From JABDGM01 sp046349975 (lineage in GTDB: Bacteria; Planctomycetota; Planctomycetia; Pirellulales; Lacipirellulaceae): DNA of 64,000 nt. Where the stretch lies: assembly GCA_046349975.1 (NCBI GenBank), contig JAXMBH010000002.1, positions 186,001-250,000 of the forward strand, in the 5' to 3' direction. The notes beneath the pieces were generated by a model that ran no database searches, had not been told where the DNA came from, and worked only from the letters and a program-made list of their open reading frames with translations. The position numbers were made by a program, and so were the translations under genes. Each line of letters starts with the position of its first letter. The first letter of the stretch is position 1. Shown here in pieces: positions 50,429 through 60,332 of the stretch.

Positions 50429-53071
50429 TCAGCGGATTTCCGCCAAATGAAACGCTCCGGGCTCCGATTCCTCGCGCCAAACGGCCGGCACGAGCGCAGA
50501 ACCCGCACGAAGGTTGAATCTTATCGTACCGTTGTCGTTCGTCGGCAGCGCCACCGCCCCGGCCCGCTCGTACGTTTCGACCACAGTGCGGATATCATCC
50601 TCGCCGCCACCACTAATAACGACCCACTCGGGCGTCGTCCACGTGGCAAACCCGGGAGGGTCGCTCCGCCGACTCCCATGATGTGGAGCAAGCAAAATAT
50701 CGCAGTCGTAGGGTTGCTCGGCCATCAGGTCGTCGAGGCCCGGCGATTCCAAGTCGCCTGGCAGCAACATCCGTCGCCCCGCAAACTCAATCGCAAGGGT
50801 GATGCTATTGGCATTATCACTTCCCAGCACGCCGCGCTGCGGCGGGTGCAGTACGCGAAGCTCCAAGTCTGGCGCTAACTCCAGCCGATTTCCCGCCCAT
50901 ATCTCATGGATTGGCACACCGGCGCGATCAACCGCCTCACGCAGCACTTCCACACCGCGGGCCGTACTCTCTTCGCCAATGCCGCGAAACATCACCGGCG
51001 ACACGTACACGGCGCCGACGCGAAATCGCTCGAGGAGTCCTGGAATCGCGTTGTAGTGATCTGAGTCGGCATGCGAAACCACGATCCCATCGATACGCAT
51101 TACTCCGAGGTGCCATAAATATGAGGCGATCGACTGTGTCGCGAATTCCGGCGAGCCTATGGCCCCCGCATCGTACAACAGCGTTTTGCCATTCGCCGTT
51201 TGCAGTACGACGCACTCGCCATGCCCCACGGCGATGAACGACACATCGAGCCCCGCGCGCGTCCAGCTGCGACCGATCGCCGGGACCAATCCCACGATCA
51301 CCCACACGGCCAGAGCCGCCACTTGCCACCGCGCTGGCAGCATCGCCCGGCCCCAAATCATTGCTCCGATGACGCCCATATAGAACACAACCACCCACCA
51401 CAATGCCGGGCCCGGCGCCCAGAAGTGTCCCAGCGGCAATGACTCCGCCCAATGCACAAGGGCTTCCAAACCGGCGAGTGACCAATTGCAGATCGTTCCG
51501 CAAAACTCGCCAATCGACGGCGCGAGCCACCCCAGCAGGACCATGAAGAAGCCGCTCCACATTGCGATCGTCACCAGCGGCCACACCAGCAAGCTCGCTG
51601 GAATCGCGATCGGCGACACGATATGAAACGTGTAGAGCACCAGCGGCAGTGTCACGAACCACACGCCGGTCGACGTCACCAGCAAAGCCCTTGCCCAATC
51701 TTTCGCTCGCAGCAGCATTCGCGCCGGCCACGGCCGCGCCTGTGCGACCAGCTCCCCGAGCGGATCCAGCGAGCCTGCCGGTCGCAGCCACGCACTCCCC
51801 GCCCAAATGAGCGCAGCCACTGCCAGGAAGCTCAATTGCGGTCCCGCGCGAAATAGATCGTTCGGATTGAGAACGAGCACCACGAGCGCCGCTCCGAACA
51901 GCGAATTGAACGCCATGCCTTTTCGCCCGGTCCACACGGCAATGCAAGCGAGCACGCCCAGCACCGCGGCCCGCATCACCGGCGGCTGCGACTCTGCGAG
52001 CAATGTGTAGGCAATCACAATTGCCATGATGACGGCTAGCCCCACCCGCCGCGGCAGCCAACCCAGCTGCATCATAGCCAGTAGACCGATGGCGAGAATC
52101 GCTACGTTCATGCCCGAAACCACGAGCACGTGCACCGTGCCGGTTTCGAGATACGGTTCCGTTTCCTCGAACGGCAAGCCTTCGCGCGCTCCGAGTAAGA
52201 TCGCCGCCGCCAAGCCGGCCCGCCGCGGTCCGACGAACGATCGCACAAGATACTTGGCCCGCATGCGCGCGTCATCGAGCCATCGCTCCGGCGTCCACGC
52301 ACTCCCAGCGGCAAACTTCACGACACATTCCGGCGCGGAGCAGCGAATTCGCGTCAACTGCCCGTTCGCCCGTGCATTCGCCGCGAAATCGAACTCGCCC
52401 GGGTTGAGCGGCGGAGCCGGCCGCGCGAGCTGCCCGAAGATCCGCAGCCGATCGCCCGGCCGCACCCACAGCGCGTGCCCATTCACTGCCAGCTGACAAC
52501 TGCCGCTCGCCTCGCGCCACCCGCGGCCATCGCGAATCCGCGTAACTGTGACCATCAAACGGCTGCGTTCCGTCGCGGGGATCGCCCGCAGCGGCGTCGA
52601 TTGCGGCGCGGAAACGCGTTCGGCCGATTCGCAGGCGATGGCTTCGATACAAGCCGGTTCCGGCGCGAAGGCGGCATAGCGTGCCAGGTCATCGCGACCA
52701 AAGTTGAACCAGCCCAAATGATGCCAGGCCGCGCCGGCGGATGCCACTGCGCCCAACAACACCCAGGCCGCCAGGAGATCACGCCGCTGTCGCCACGCTG
52801 CATACCACAGCGCCAGCCACAGCAGGCCCAGCATCGACCACAATAGATACCACGCCGAGCCGCCGAGCGCCTCGACAGCCGCGGACAGAAACTGCGGCCT
52901 GCCAATGCGATCTATCACGATCCCAGCAGAAGCCGCCAGCAGCACGGCGACCAGCGGTTGATATCGCGGCCGAAACTCGCGGCCGCGCGACGGCACCGGT
53001 TCGACCGCGCCCTGCGCACGGTCGATCCGCTCATCAGCCCCAGGAGCTAACTGAGTGTCGCCACCGTCCAT
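50429..53071 (-). CDS. comEC: ComEC/Rec2-type DNA internalisation protein
   Basis: An 880-aa membrane protein with an N-terminal DUF4131 region, a central competence domain of about ten membrane segments (ARAAILLGAREGLPFEETEPY-type block, VVSGMNVAILAIGLLAM) and a C-terminal metallo-beta-lactamase domain (VSHADSDHYNAIPGLLERF, LLAPHHGSRRSDPPGF). ComEC forms the channel for single-stranded DNA uptake. No comEA or other late competence gene is nearby. Confidence 0.93.
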   Translation of the reverse strand: MDGGDTQLAPGADERIDRAQGAVEPVPSRGREFRPRYQPLVAVLLAASAGIVIDRIGRPQFLSAAVEALGGSAWYLLWSMLGLLWLALWYAAWRQRRDLLAAWVLLGAVASAGAAWHHLGWFNFGRDDLARYAAFAPEPACIEAIACESAERVSAPQSTPLRAIPATERSRLMVTVTRIRDGRGWREASGSCQLAVNGHALWVRPGDRLRIFGQLARPAPPLNPGEFDFAANARANGQLTRIRCSAPECVVKFAAGSAWTPERWLDDARMRAKYLVRSFVGPRRAGLAAAILLGAREGLPFEETEPYLETGTVHVLVVSGMNVAILAIGLLAMMQLGWLPRRVGLAVIMAIVIAYTLLAESQPPVMRAAVLGVLACIAVWTGRKGMAFNSLFGAALVVLVLNPNDLFRAGPQLSFLAVAALIWAGSAWLRPAGSLDPLGELVAQARPWPARMLLRAKDWARALLVTSTGVWFVTLPLVLYTFHIVSPIAIPASLLVWPLVTIAMWSGFFMVLLGWLAPSIGEFCGTICNWSLAGLEALVHWAESLPLGHFWAPGPALWWVVVFYMGVIGAMIWGRAMLPARWQVAALAVWVIVGLVPAIGRSWTRAGLDVSFIAVGHGECVVLQTANGKTLLYDAGAIGSPEFATQSIASYLWHLGVMRIDGIVVSHADSDHYNAIPGLLERFRVGAVYVSPVMFRGIGEESTARGVEVLREAVDRAGVPIHEIWAGNRLELAPDLELRVLHPPQRGVLGSDNANSITLAIEFAGRRMLLPGDLESPGLDDLMAEQPYDCDILLAPHHGSRRSDPPGFATWTTPEWVVISGGGEDDIRTVVETYERAGAVALPTNDNGTIRFNLRAGSALVPAVWREESEPGAFHLAEIR

Positions 53072-53079
53072 GCGACGGA

Positions 53080-56000
53080 TTATAACACGCTGCCGCTGCC
53101 TGCAAGGACGGTTTCCAGTTCGCCGAACGCGCTGTCGACCGTTTCCACGTCGTCAGTGCTCGCGTTGTACGCGACCAAATCAGCTGATTGTTGGTCGACA
53201 ACCGAGGCGTGCGAATCCGCCAGCCAGGCCAACAGTGCCTCGTCGCTGGATGTCGCGACCACGGCGCTCGGCCGATACGTGGGCCGCACGAGCGTTCGTA
53301 CGATTCCACTTGGCAATTCGGCACCGGCTGAGACGGCAAGCGGCTCCGCAACGGCCGCTTCCGCTCGTGTTGCCGCGAGGCTCACTGGCTGCTCAGTCAC
53401 ATCCGGGCTCAATGGCGCCGCCGCCAAGGAACCGCCGCTGGCCAGCACAGCCGAAGAGCCTGAGCCAGCCCCCGCGGTCTGCCCGAAATGGGAACGCCAA
53501 ACGGTGTAGTCCCCAGCGTCGACGGTGCCGTTCGCGTTGCCATCGGCGCCGCTGCCGGCCGGGGTTGCCGGTGTTCCCAGCCGCTTGCGCCACAGTACGA
53601 AGTCGCTGGCATCGACGACCGCCGAACCGTTGTAGTCGCCCGGCAGCGCGGCCGCCTTGTTGCCGAAATTCACGTTCTTCACGTTGCGGCGCGAATCGAG
53701 CGGCTCGTTGGGGTTACTCGGATTCTGGCTGTCCTGGCCTACAATCGTCACGGTCCACTGCGAATTGGCGAACGTTGCGCCTGTGATCGATGGGGTCGCG
53801 GGAGCAATTTGCGACCATCCCGACTGGGGCACTTCCCGCACTATGTAAGTGCCTGGCGTTAAGTCGTCAAAGGAATAATTGCCGTCGGCATCGGTCACCT
53901 GCGTGAACTCGCCCGGCGTGATCTTCAGCGACCAGCTATTCAAGAAGCCTTCGTCGCCGGCCTGTTGGTCGAGGATCTGCAGCGTCCACGTGCCGGCCGC
54001 GTTCTCGCCGATCATGTCACTGAGCAGTCCCTCCGGCCGCCAGGTGCCTGTGTAGGGCACATCGCCGATATCGAGCGTCGTGATCGAACGCGCTGCCGTA
54101 TCGCTGAGTGTGAGCGATTGGAAATTGTTGAACTGTCCGCCGACGCCGTCGAACAGCTTCACGCTCTTGCCCGATGGGCTGATCAAGAACGCCCTGAGGT
54201 CCCCGACAAAACTATGCGTGATATCGAGCGTCACCTCGACCTTATACACGGAGCCGATCGCGCCGACTGTGAGGTTCGAACTGACCAGCACATTGTCGTC
54301 GATCGCCCGCGGCACCTCGGTCGAGCTGATGGTGGTCGGCGTTGTCGCGCTATCCAGCAACCCGTTCGCGTTCGCGTCGAGATACACCGTCCAACCGGCC
54401 AGCCCAGCTTCGGCGGATTCCTTAACGCCGTTCGCATTCGCATCGGCGAATTTTTGCCCTTGAATCGACCCGCGCAGGAATTCGGCAATCCAGTTGCCAA
54501 AGTCGACGTTCTGCACGTCGGCCGCCGATGTGACGGTGATTGGCGTCGGCGCGAGCGTCTGCACCCATTGGTCAAAAATCTGCTGCGCCGTGAAGTACTC
54601 GCGCACATGATAGAGTCCGGCGGGCAGGTCGGCGAACGAATAGTTGCCGTCCGCGTCCGTCACCGTGGTCGGTTCCAGGAACACGACGCTGCCCGGCGTG
54701 GTAATCGTCACCGACCAGCTATTGAGCACGCCGGTGTCGCCGACCGAGTCGTCGGTAATTTCCAGCTGCCACGTGCCGTGCGCTTGCTGGCCATTGAGCA
54801 CGCTCAGCGGTTCCTGCGGTCGGAACGTGCCGGTGAACGGAGCGGAATTCTGGGCGATACCCGTCGCGGCTGCATCGTCGAGCGTCGTCCCATGGAAGTG
54901 ATCGCCGGCGCCGCCGATATCGGCAAACAGCTTCACCCGCGTTCCGCTCGGGCTGATCAAGTACACATCCAGGTCGGAATCGTACGTGTGATTGATATCG
55001 AGCGTGACATTGATGTCCGAAACCACGCCATTGCCCGAAAAGAACAACTCGTTCTTTGTGGTGGCATTGTCCGTGAGCGGCTGCGGCACCACGGGCGCGG
55101 GCACGGTCACCGTCTGCTGCGGAGTCGTGACGGTATCGAGAATGCCGTTGTTGTTCTCGTCGAGGTAGATCGTCCACCCCGGCAAACCAACTTCGTTCTG
55201 GTCCTTGGTGCGGTCGCCATCGAGATCGTTCCACTTCTGTCCCGAAATCGATCCGTTCTCGGGCGGACCCACGGGCTGCGTGGCGGCGATCGCCAGACCG
55301 GCCAGCGCCGCGATCGAACCCTGCTCCGGTGTCACGGTGATTTGAATCTTGCCATCACCATCGGAGAGCACGGTGTACGCGAAGGTTGTCAGGTCGTCAT
55401 CGGTGCCGGGCTTGCCGTTCACGTACAGGCCATCAGCGGAAATCGTCTGCGTGAAGTTGATCGTTTGAATCGTGCCGTTCAGATTGCCGCCCGTGATCGT
55501 CACGTTGTTGACGGCGTTCACGTCGGCGTGGCCGAACACGTACACCTGGTGGAAGCTCCACGGCTCGAGGTGGGTCCAGGTGAAGGTCCACGTGTCTGTA
55601 GATGTGGAAATGTAGCCGCCCAATTCATCGAGCGGCACGCCGTGCGTCGGCAACTGATCAGTATCAACCGTGCTGGCGTGCGGCGTGATGGTGTTGCCCG
55701 TCGAACTGACCTCAAGTTCATAAGGCACGGCGGCGCCGGTCTCACTGATCAAATCGGTGAGCGTTGCTTCACCACCGTACAAGTTCCAGTTTTCGGGCGT
55801 ATTGCCGTTGAGCACGTCGAAATCGACGCCGACCACCAGGGCCTTCTTTTGCGTCGCCACGATGCTGTAGTAACCGAGGCTGCCATAGTTCGAGTAGCCC
55901 CAGTCCGAGGTATCCGGATCCAACGGCGGATCTGGCGGATTACCTTCCGCTTCCGGAAGATCCGGATGAAAAGCCGGGTCAATGAACGTTATTGGCCGGC

Positions 56001-57429
56001 CATCGCCTTGTACCGACACGTAGTACGTGCCCGGCTCCAGCGCCAAATCGGTAAAGGTCACCCCGATCTCGTCGATCGAGTTGCCCGTCGCCACCACATT
56101 GCCGGCCGCGTCGTACACCTTTGCCAGCACATCGAGATTCGGGCCATTGTAGAACGGCTGAATGTCGAAGCTCACGAGCTCGCCGAGGGCTTCGACCGTG
56201 AAGGAGAAATAATCGACGTCCGTGTTGCGCTCGATGATGCCTTCGGCGGTGTATGTGCGGATGTCGGCATTCGGCGCGTCTGGGTCAACGGTGAGCGCCT
56301 CAGCCTCCGCGACCGTGCTGCCATGATCGTCGGGGCGATAATCAAACCCATTGCCGGTCGTAATTACGGCCAAATCGTCCTGCAGGCTGACTTCGCCTTT
56401 AGAATCGTTGGTGGCGTTGAAGTACTCGCCCTTGCTCCATTGCGTGAGCGTCATGCCGTAACTAACGCCCATAATGGGCGCCCAACTCGTTTCTCCGGTT
56501 CCGTGGCCGGGATAGTAGTTGACATACAACCGCACGATTTTGCCCTCGTCGGCCGTGTCCTTGTAGAACCGGAACTGGCCGTCGTGCACCAAACCGAGCG
56601 TGTGACCGGCCTCATGCGACACTGCTTCGGCAATGTCGATGGGAATGCCATAGTCGGCGCCGAACACGAAAGCCGGATCGTCGATCGATGATGTGAACGA
56701 ATTCAAGTGTGCGACGCCACCGGCATTGCTGCCAGTCGTTGGACCATACCAATCTCCAACACTGCCGCCGATGACCACACGGATGCCCCACTGGTCGTCG
56801 GCGCCACCGGTGTTTCGCAGCGCTTCAACGCCGGGGTCCTCCGTCGTAACGTCGACGTTGAACGGCCGATAGTCTTCCGCAACTCGTTCCCAAATCTGCT
56901 GAATCGAAAGCCGTTCGTCGTCGCCGAAGTTCAGTAAGTCGCCATCGGTATCCCACGCCGGCGTAATGATATTCGGCAGATTAGCCGCGTCGTTCCACGC
57001 GGTGTTGCGCGTGGTGAAGCCGTCGAAATCCAAGTAGATGACCTTGGTTGCGCCAGGCAGGCTATGCAGCGCGAAGGTATCTTCCAGCGGATACGGGGCG
57101 TCCGCCGGATCAACCGTAAGATCAGCACCTACGGCGAGTGCGGCTCCTGTAGGCAACTGCCGCGGCGCTGCCGACTCGAGCATGATGGGGCCGTCGCCCA
57201 GCAGCGACGCACCACTCGCCGAACCTAGCGCTTGCGCCGTCGCGCTGTCCAGTGTGCCAATTGCGCCTAAGTCTATGCCCGAGCCGGTCCACAGACCGCT
57301 GGCGGTCATCAGGTACCGCTCTTCCAGCCGCTCCACCCAATACTGGCGAGCTAACCGCGAGCCCCGCCGTTTTTTAGTCTGCAAGATAGTCCGTTTCCGC
57401 GCTGTCCCACTAATGTGCCGTCGATTCAT
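53080..57429 (-). CDS. giant secreted metalloprotease-like protein: SdrD_B-type domains with P-domains, dockerin end
   Basis: A 1449-aa secreted protein (ATG 57429; a GTG 12 codons upstream is possible). The planctomycete secretion motif VERLEERYLMTAS is near residues 32-44. A zinc-metalloprotease site HEAGHTLGLVH (272-282) fits HExxHxxxxxH. It then has pre-peptidase-type beta domains (about 400-500). Two ~250-residue units follow (from about 728 and 988). Each is an SdrD_B-like domain (SGQKWNDLDGDRTKD, then DADGNYSFADLPAG) split by a proprotein convertase P-domain (DSDLDVYLISPSGTRVKLF). A dockerin-like pair (GDYNGSAVVDASDFVLWRKR; GNANGTVDAGDYTVWRSHFG) precedes a low-complexity Ala/Ser tail. 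Probably an extracellular or surface protease. Confidence 0.85.
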   Translation of the reverse strand: MNRRHISGTARKRTILQTKKRRGSRLARQYWVERLEERYLMTASGLWTGSGIDLGAIGTLDSATAQALGSASGASLLGDGPIMLESAAPRQLPTGAALAVGADLTVDPADAPYPLEDTFALHSLPGATKVIYLDFDGFTTRNTAWNDAANLPNIITPAWDTDGDLLNFGDDERLSIQQIWERVAEDYRPFNVDVTTEDPGVEALRNTGGADDQWGIRVVIGGSVGDWYGPTTGSNAGGVAHLNSFTSSIDDPAFVFGADYGIPIDIAEAVSHEAGHTLGLVHDGQFRFYKDTADEGKIVRLYVNYYPGHGTGETSWAPIMGVSYGMTLTQWSKGEYFNATNDSKGEVSLQDDLAVITTGNGFDYRPDDHGSTVAEAEALTVDPDAPNADIRTYTAEGIIERNTDVDYFSFTVEALGELVSFDIQPFYNGPNLDVLAKVYDAAGNVVATGNSIDEIGVTFTDLALEPGTYYVSVQGDGRPITFIDPAFHPDLPEAEGNPPDPPLDPDTSDWGYSNYGSLGYYSIVATQKKALVVGVDFDVLNGNTPENWNLYGGEATLTDLISETGAAVPYELEVSSTGNTITPHASTVDTDQLPTHGVPLDELGGYISTSTDTWTFTWTHLEPWSFHQVYVFGHADVNAVNNVTITGGNLNGTIQTINFTQTISADGLYVNGKPGTDDDLTTFAYTVLSDGDGKIQITVTPEQGSIAALAGLAIAATQPVGPPENGSISGQKWNDLDGDRTKDQNEVGLPGWTIYLDENNNGILDTVTTPQQTVTVPAPVVPQPLTDNATTKNELFFSGNGVVSDINVTLDINHTYDSDLDVYLISPSGTRVKLFADIGGAGDHFHGTTLDDAAATGIAQNSAPFTGTFRPQEPLSVLNGQQAHGTWQLEITDDSVGDTGVLNSWSVTITTPGSVVFLEPTTVTDADGNYSFADLPAGLYHVREYFTAQQIFDQWVQTLAPTPITVTSAADVQNVDFGNWIAEFLRGSIQGQKFADANANGVKESAEAGLAGWTVYLDANANGLLDSATTPTTISSTEVPRAIDDNVLVSSNLTVGAIGSVYKVEVTLDITHSFVGDLRAFLISPSGKSVKLFDGVGGQFNNFQSLTLSDTAARSITTLDIGDVPYTGTWRPEGLLSDMIGENAAGTWTLQILDQQAGDEGFLNSWSLKITPGEFTQVTDADGNYSFDDLTPGTYIVREVPQSGWSQIAPATPSITGATFANSQWTVTIVGQDSQNPSNPNEPLDSRRNVKNVNFGNKAAALPGDYNGSAVVDASDFVLWRKRLGTPATPAGSGADGNANGTVDAGDYTVWRSHFGQTAGAGSGSSAVLASGGSLAAAPLSPDVTEQPVSLAATRAEAAVAEPLAVSAGAELPSGIVRTLVRPTYRPSAVVATSSDEALLAWLADSHASVVDQQSADLVAYNASTDDVETVDSAFGELETVLAGSGSVL

Positions 57430-57799
57430 AGAATCCCCGAACCCCCCAAGATCTGTTCCCGCCACTGCGCAATCTGCCTCAGAATAGCTATTAGTTTAGA
57501 TACAACCCGCATAACCGGCAAGCAAATTGGGCGTCTGCCGCAGGGCCGCTGCGCCCCAACAACGACCGTGACAGTTCACACTTTGCCCTGCCTTTCTAGG
57601 CCATTTTGACCGAACCCCGTGAGACTTCCGATCGTACCGATCATGTCTAATTTCGCCCCCGCGACGTCGCGTTGAAATCCGCCTGTTCCAATTGATTCTT
57701 GCGCTGCTACGCCGGCCCTGATATACTCCCCACTCCTCAATTCCTGCCAAATTCGCGAGCGAACATTTACCAATCGCCGCGCTTGAGATGGAGCTTGCC
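57430..57799. other. divergent intergenic region
   Basis: 370 nt between the secreted protease-like gene and the S9 peptidase. It contains a TTGCGC-N17-TATACT promoter for the latter (57699-57727). No gene seen. Confidence 0.5.
57699..57727 (+). promoter_or_regulatory. sigma-70-type promoter of the S9 peptidase
   Basis: TTGCGC (57699-57704), 17-nt spacer, TATACT (57722-57727). About 70 nt upstream of the start codon. Confidence 0.45.
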
Positions 57800-60133
57800 A
57801 TGCCAGTCCGCCAGTCTCACACGCTCTCAGTATTTGCCACGTGGCTTTCGGTGCCATTCGTCCTCGCTGCCGCGATCGCGAGCGGTTGCGCCCCCAAAGA
57901 CGCGAAGTCCAATACCAAGACGCACATCAGCAGCACACCCAGCGACACAACGCCGGCTCCGCCGCCGACCACCGTCGCGAAGTCGGAAACGCCCGCTCCG
58001 CCGAGCCCGCGCGCTGGTGTACCGACCGTCGCACCAAGTCCGAACGACGGCCCCGCGGCGACCACCTCCGCCAACCCGGCCGCCGTCAACAACACGCCGC
58101 TCATCCCGCGTGAAGTCCTCTTCGGCAACCCGAAGCGCGCCCAAGCCCGCCTCAGCCACGACGGCAAGTGGATCAGCTTCCAAGCGCCCGTCGAAGGCGT
58201 TCTCAACATTTGGGTTGCCCCGGTCGACGACATCTCGAAAGCGCAACCCATCACCGAAGAAAAAGTCCGCCCCATCCCTGGCTACAGTTGGGCTTACGAC
58301 AACAAGCATCTGCTCTACATCCAAGATAAAAACGGCGATGAGAACTTCCATCTCTACGCCACCGACGTCACCAACCGCACCACCAAAGACCTCACGCCGA
58401 TTAATGGCGTCCGCGCCGAGATTGAGAACGTCAGCGAGAAATTCCCTAGCGAAGTCCTCGTCGGCCTCAACGACCGCGACCCACGCTACCACGATATTTG
58501 GCGCGTCAACATCGACACCGGCGAGAAGAAGCTCGTGCTCCAAAACCCGGGCATCGCCGGCTTCGTGACCGACGACGACTTCAATGTCCGCTTCGCGATG
58601 GACTACACGCCCCTCGGCGGCCAAATCCTTCGCGTTCCGGAAAAGGAAGGCGACCTCAGCAATTGGAAAGACTTCCTCGAATTCGGTCCCGAAGATGCCA
58701 TGACCAGCGGCCCCGCGGGCTTCGACAAAACGGGCCAAATCCTCTACCTGCAAGACAGCCGCAACCGCAACACGGGCGGCCTCTTCGCAATGGATCTTAA
58801 AACCGGCGAAACGAAGCTCGTCGCCGAAGACCCCCGCACCGATGTGGGCGGCGTCCTTGTCCATCCCACTGAAAAGAACATCCAAGCTGTTTCGTTCACC
58901 TACGCTCGCACCGAATGGAAGGTCCTCGACCCCGCGATTCAACCCGATCTCGACTACTTGAAGAAAGCTCATGACGGCGACTTCATTGTCACCAGCCGCA
59001 CGCAAGACGATTCCCAGTGGACCGTCGCCTACATGCAAGACAACGGTCCGGTCGCCTTCTACCGCTATATCCGCACGCCCGAGCGCAAACTCGAGTTCCT
59101 CTTCAATAGCCGCGACGACCTCGGCGACTACCCGCTCGTGAAGATGCACGACCGGGTGATCAAATCTCGCGACGGCCTCGACCTCGTGTGCTATCTCTCG
59201 CTGCCGCCTGGCACCGATGCCGACAACGACGGCGTGCCCGACAAACCCGTGCCCATGGTCCTCGATGTCCACGGCGGCCCCTGGGCCCGCGACGACTGGG
59301 GCTTCAACAGCACGCACCAATGGCTCGCCAACCGCGGCTACGCCGTGATGAACGTGAACTATCGCGGCTCGACCGGCTTCGGCAAAAACTTCCTCAACGC
59401 CTCGAATGGCGAGTGGTCGGGCAAAATGCACGACGACTTGCTCGACGTCGTAAAATGGGCCATCGACAACAAGATCACCGACAAAGACAAAGTCGCCATC
59501 ATGGGCGGCAGCTACGGCGGCTACGCCACGCTCGTCGGCCTTACGTTTACGCCCGATGAATTCGCCTGCGGCGTCGACATTGTCGGCCCGTCGAGCCTCG
59601 TCACGCTGCTCGAACACGTGCCGGAGTATTGGATGCCGTTCATGCCCGTCATGAAAATTCGCGTTGGCGATCTGAGCACCGAAGAGGGCCGCAGAGGATT
59701 GCTTGAGAAGTCGCCGCTCACGCGCGTCGACAAGATCAAGAAGCCGCTCCTCATCGGCCAGGGCGCAAACGACCCGCGCGTGAAGCGGGCCGAAGCCGAC
59801 CAGATCGTCAAGGCGATGGAAGAAAAGAAGATCCCCGTCACGTATGTGCTTTACCCCGATGAAGGCCACGGCTTCCATCGCCCCGAGAACAACACGTCGT
59901 TCAACGCCGTGACGGAAGCCTTCCTCGCCAAACAACTCGGCGGCCGCTTCCAACCCGTTGGCGACGACTTCAAAGGCGCAAGCATCACCGTCCCCGCCGG
60001 CGCCGACCAGGTCCCCGGCCTCCCCGAAGCGCTCGCCGCGATGCCGAAGCCCGAGGCCAATCCTGAGCCGGATCAGCCCAAAACCGAAACACCGCCAACA
60101 GCCGACGCGGCACCCGCGGACGCAAACAAGTAG
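57800..60133 (+). CDS. S9-family prolyl oligopeptidase-like lipoprotein
   Basis: A 777-aa protein. Start 57800 has TGGAG 6 nt upstream; a longer form from 57788 is possible. Signal with lipobox (FVLAAAIASGC) and a Pro/Thr/Ser-rich linker (about 30-105). A WD40-like beta-propeller covers about 110-460 (KRAQARLSHDGKWISFQAPV). The C-terminal alpha/beta hydrolase has the nucleophile elbow GGSYGGYATL, catalytic Asp in GQGANDPRVKRAE and His in DEGHGFHRPEN. It acts as a dipeptidyl- or oligopeptidase in the periplasm or cell surface. A Pro/Glu-rich tail ends the protein. Confidence 0.9.
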   Translation: MPVRQSHTLSVFATWLSVPFVLAAAIASGCAPKDAKSNTKTHISSTPSDTTPAPPPTTVAKSETPAPPSPRAGVPTVAPSPNDGPAATTSANPAAVNNTPLIPREVLFGNPKRAQARLSHDGKWISFQAPVEGVLNIWVAPVDDISKAQPITEEKVRPIPGYSWAYDNKHLLYIQDKNGDENFHLYATDVTNRTTKDLTPINGVRAEIENVSEKFPSEVLVGLNDRDPRYHDIWRVNIDTGEKKLVLQNPGIAGFVTDDDFNVRFAMDYTPLGGQILRVPEKEGDLSNWKDFLEFGPEDAMTSGPAGFDKTGQILYLQDSRNRNTGGLFAMDLKTGETKLVAEDPRTDVGGVLVHPTEKNIQAVSFTYARTEWKVLDPAIQPDLDYLKKAHDGDFIVTSRTQDDSQWTVAYMQDNGPVAFYRYIRTPERKLEFLFNSRDDLGDYPLVKMHDRVIKSRDGLDLVCYLSLPPGTDADNDGVPDKPVPMVLDVHGGPWARDDWGFNSTHQWLANRGYAVMNVNYRGSTGFGKNFLNASNGEWSGKMHDDLLDVVKWAIDNKITDKDKVAIMGGSYGGYATLVGLTFTPDEFACGVDIVGPSSLVTLLEHVPEYWMPFMPVMKIRVGDLSTEEGRRGLLEKSPLTRVDKIKKPLLIGQGANDPRVKRAEADQIVKAMEEKKIPVTYVLYPDEGHGFHRPENNTSFNAVTEAFLAKQLGGRFQPVGDDFKGASITVPAGADQVPGLPEALAAMPKPEANPEPDQPKTETPPTADAAPADANK

Positions 60134-60151
60134 CAGGCACGTTGAGCGCCA

Positions 60152-60179
60152 CCGTAGGACCGACCGACTTGGCCGTCCT
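60152..60179. repeat. GTAGGACCGACC hairpin element
   Basis: GTAGGACCGACCGACTTGGC then CGTCCTAC, a hairpin of the family also at 17299-17392, 18 nt after the S9 peptidase stop. Confidence 0.55.
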
Positions 60180-60223
60180 ACTCGCACCGCGGCGAACATT
60201 GCTTTGACGTCACGCACCACCCC

Positions 60224-60251
60224 TTGCGTTTCCCCCACCCGCAGTCATAAT
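60224..60251 (+). promoter_or_regulatory. candidate promoter of the aroF attenuator transcript
   Basis: TTGCGT (60224-60229), 16-nt spacer, CATAAT (60246-60251, 5 of 6). The start site would fall near 60258, i.e. at or beside the ATG of the leader peptide, which has no ribosome site. Confidence 0.4.
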
Positions 60252-60257
60252 GCACGT

Positions 60258-60332
60258 ATGAGTCGCAGCTTCTGGTATTACTTCTGGTTTACCTTTACCC
60301 GCCTGGGTAGCGGGACCGGAGTTAGTACGTAA
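60258..60332 (+). CDS. aromatic leader peptide of the DAHP synthase attenuator
   Basis: A 24-codon ORF reading M-S-R-S, then F-W-Y-Y-F-W-F-T-F (60270-60296), then T-R-L-G-S-G-T-G-V-S-T and TAA. Eight of nine codons in the core are for Phe (TTC, TTC, TTT, TTT), Trp (TGG, TGG) or Tyr (TAT, TAC). It precedes an intrinsic terminator and the gene for the first enzyme of aromatic synthesis. Such a codon run is expected for ribosome stalling when aromatic aminoacyl-tRNAs are scarce, as in trpL/pheL leaders. No Shine-Dalgarno site is visible. Too short for ordinary gene calls. Confidence 0.8.
   Translation: MSRSFWYYFWFTFTRLGSGTGVST

Noticed and set aside
53965..56691. 908-codon plus-strand ORF
   Set aside because: Exactly antisense to the secreted protease-like gene, Arg/His-rich with no recognisable domain; a high-GC antisense shadow.
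57827..60238. 803-codon minus-strand ORF
   Set aside because: Antisense to the S9 peptidase, which has clear catalytic motifs; the opposite frame is V/A/G/R-rich without family features.
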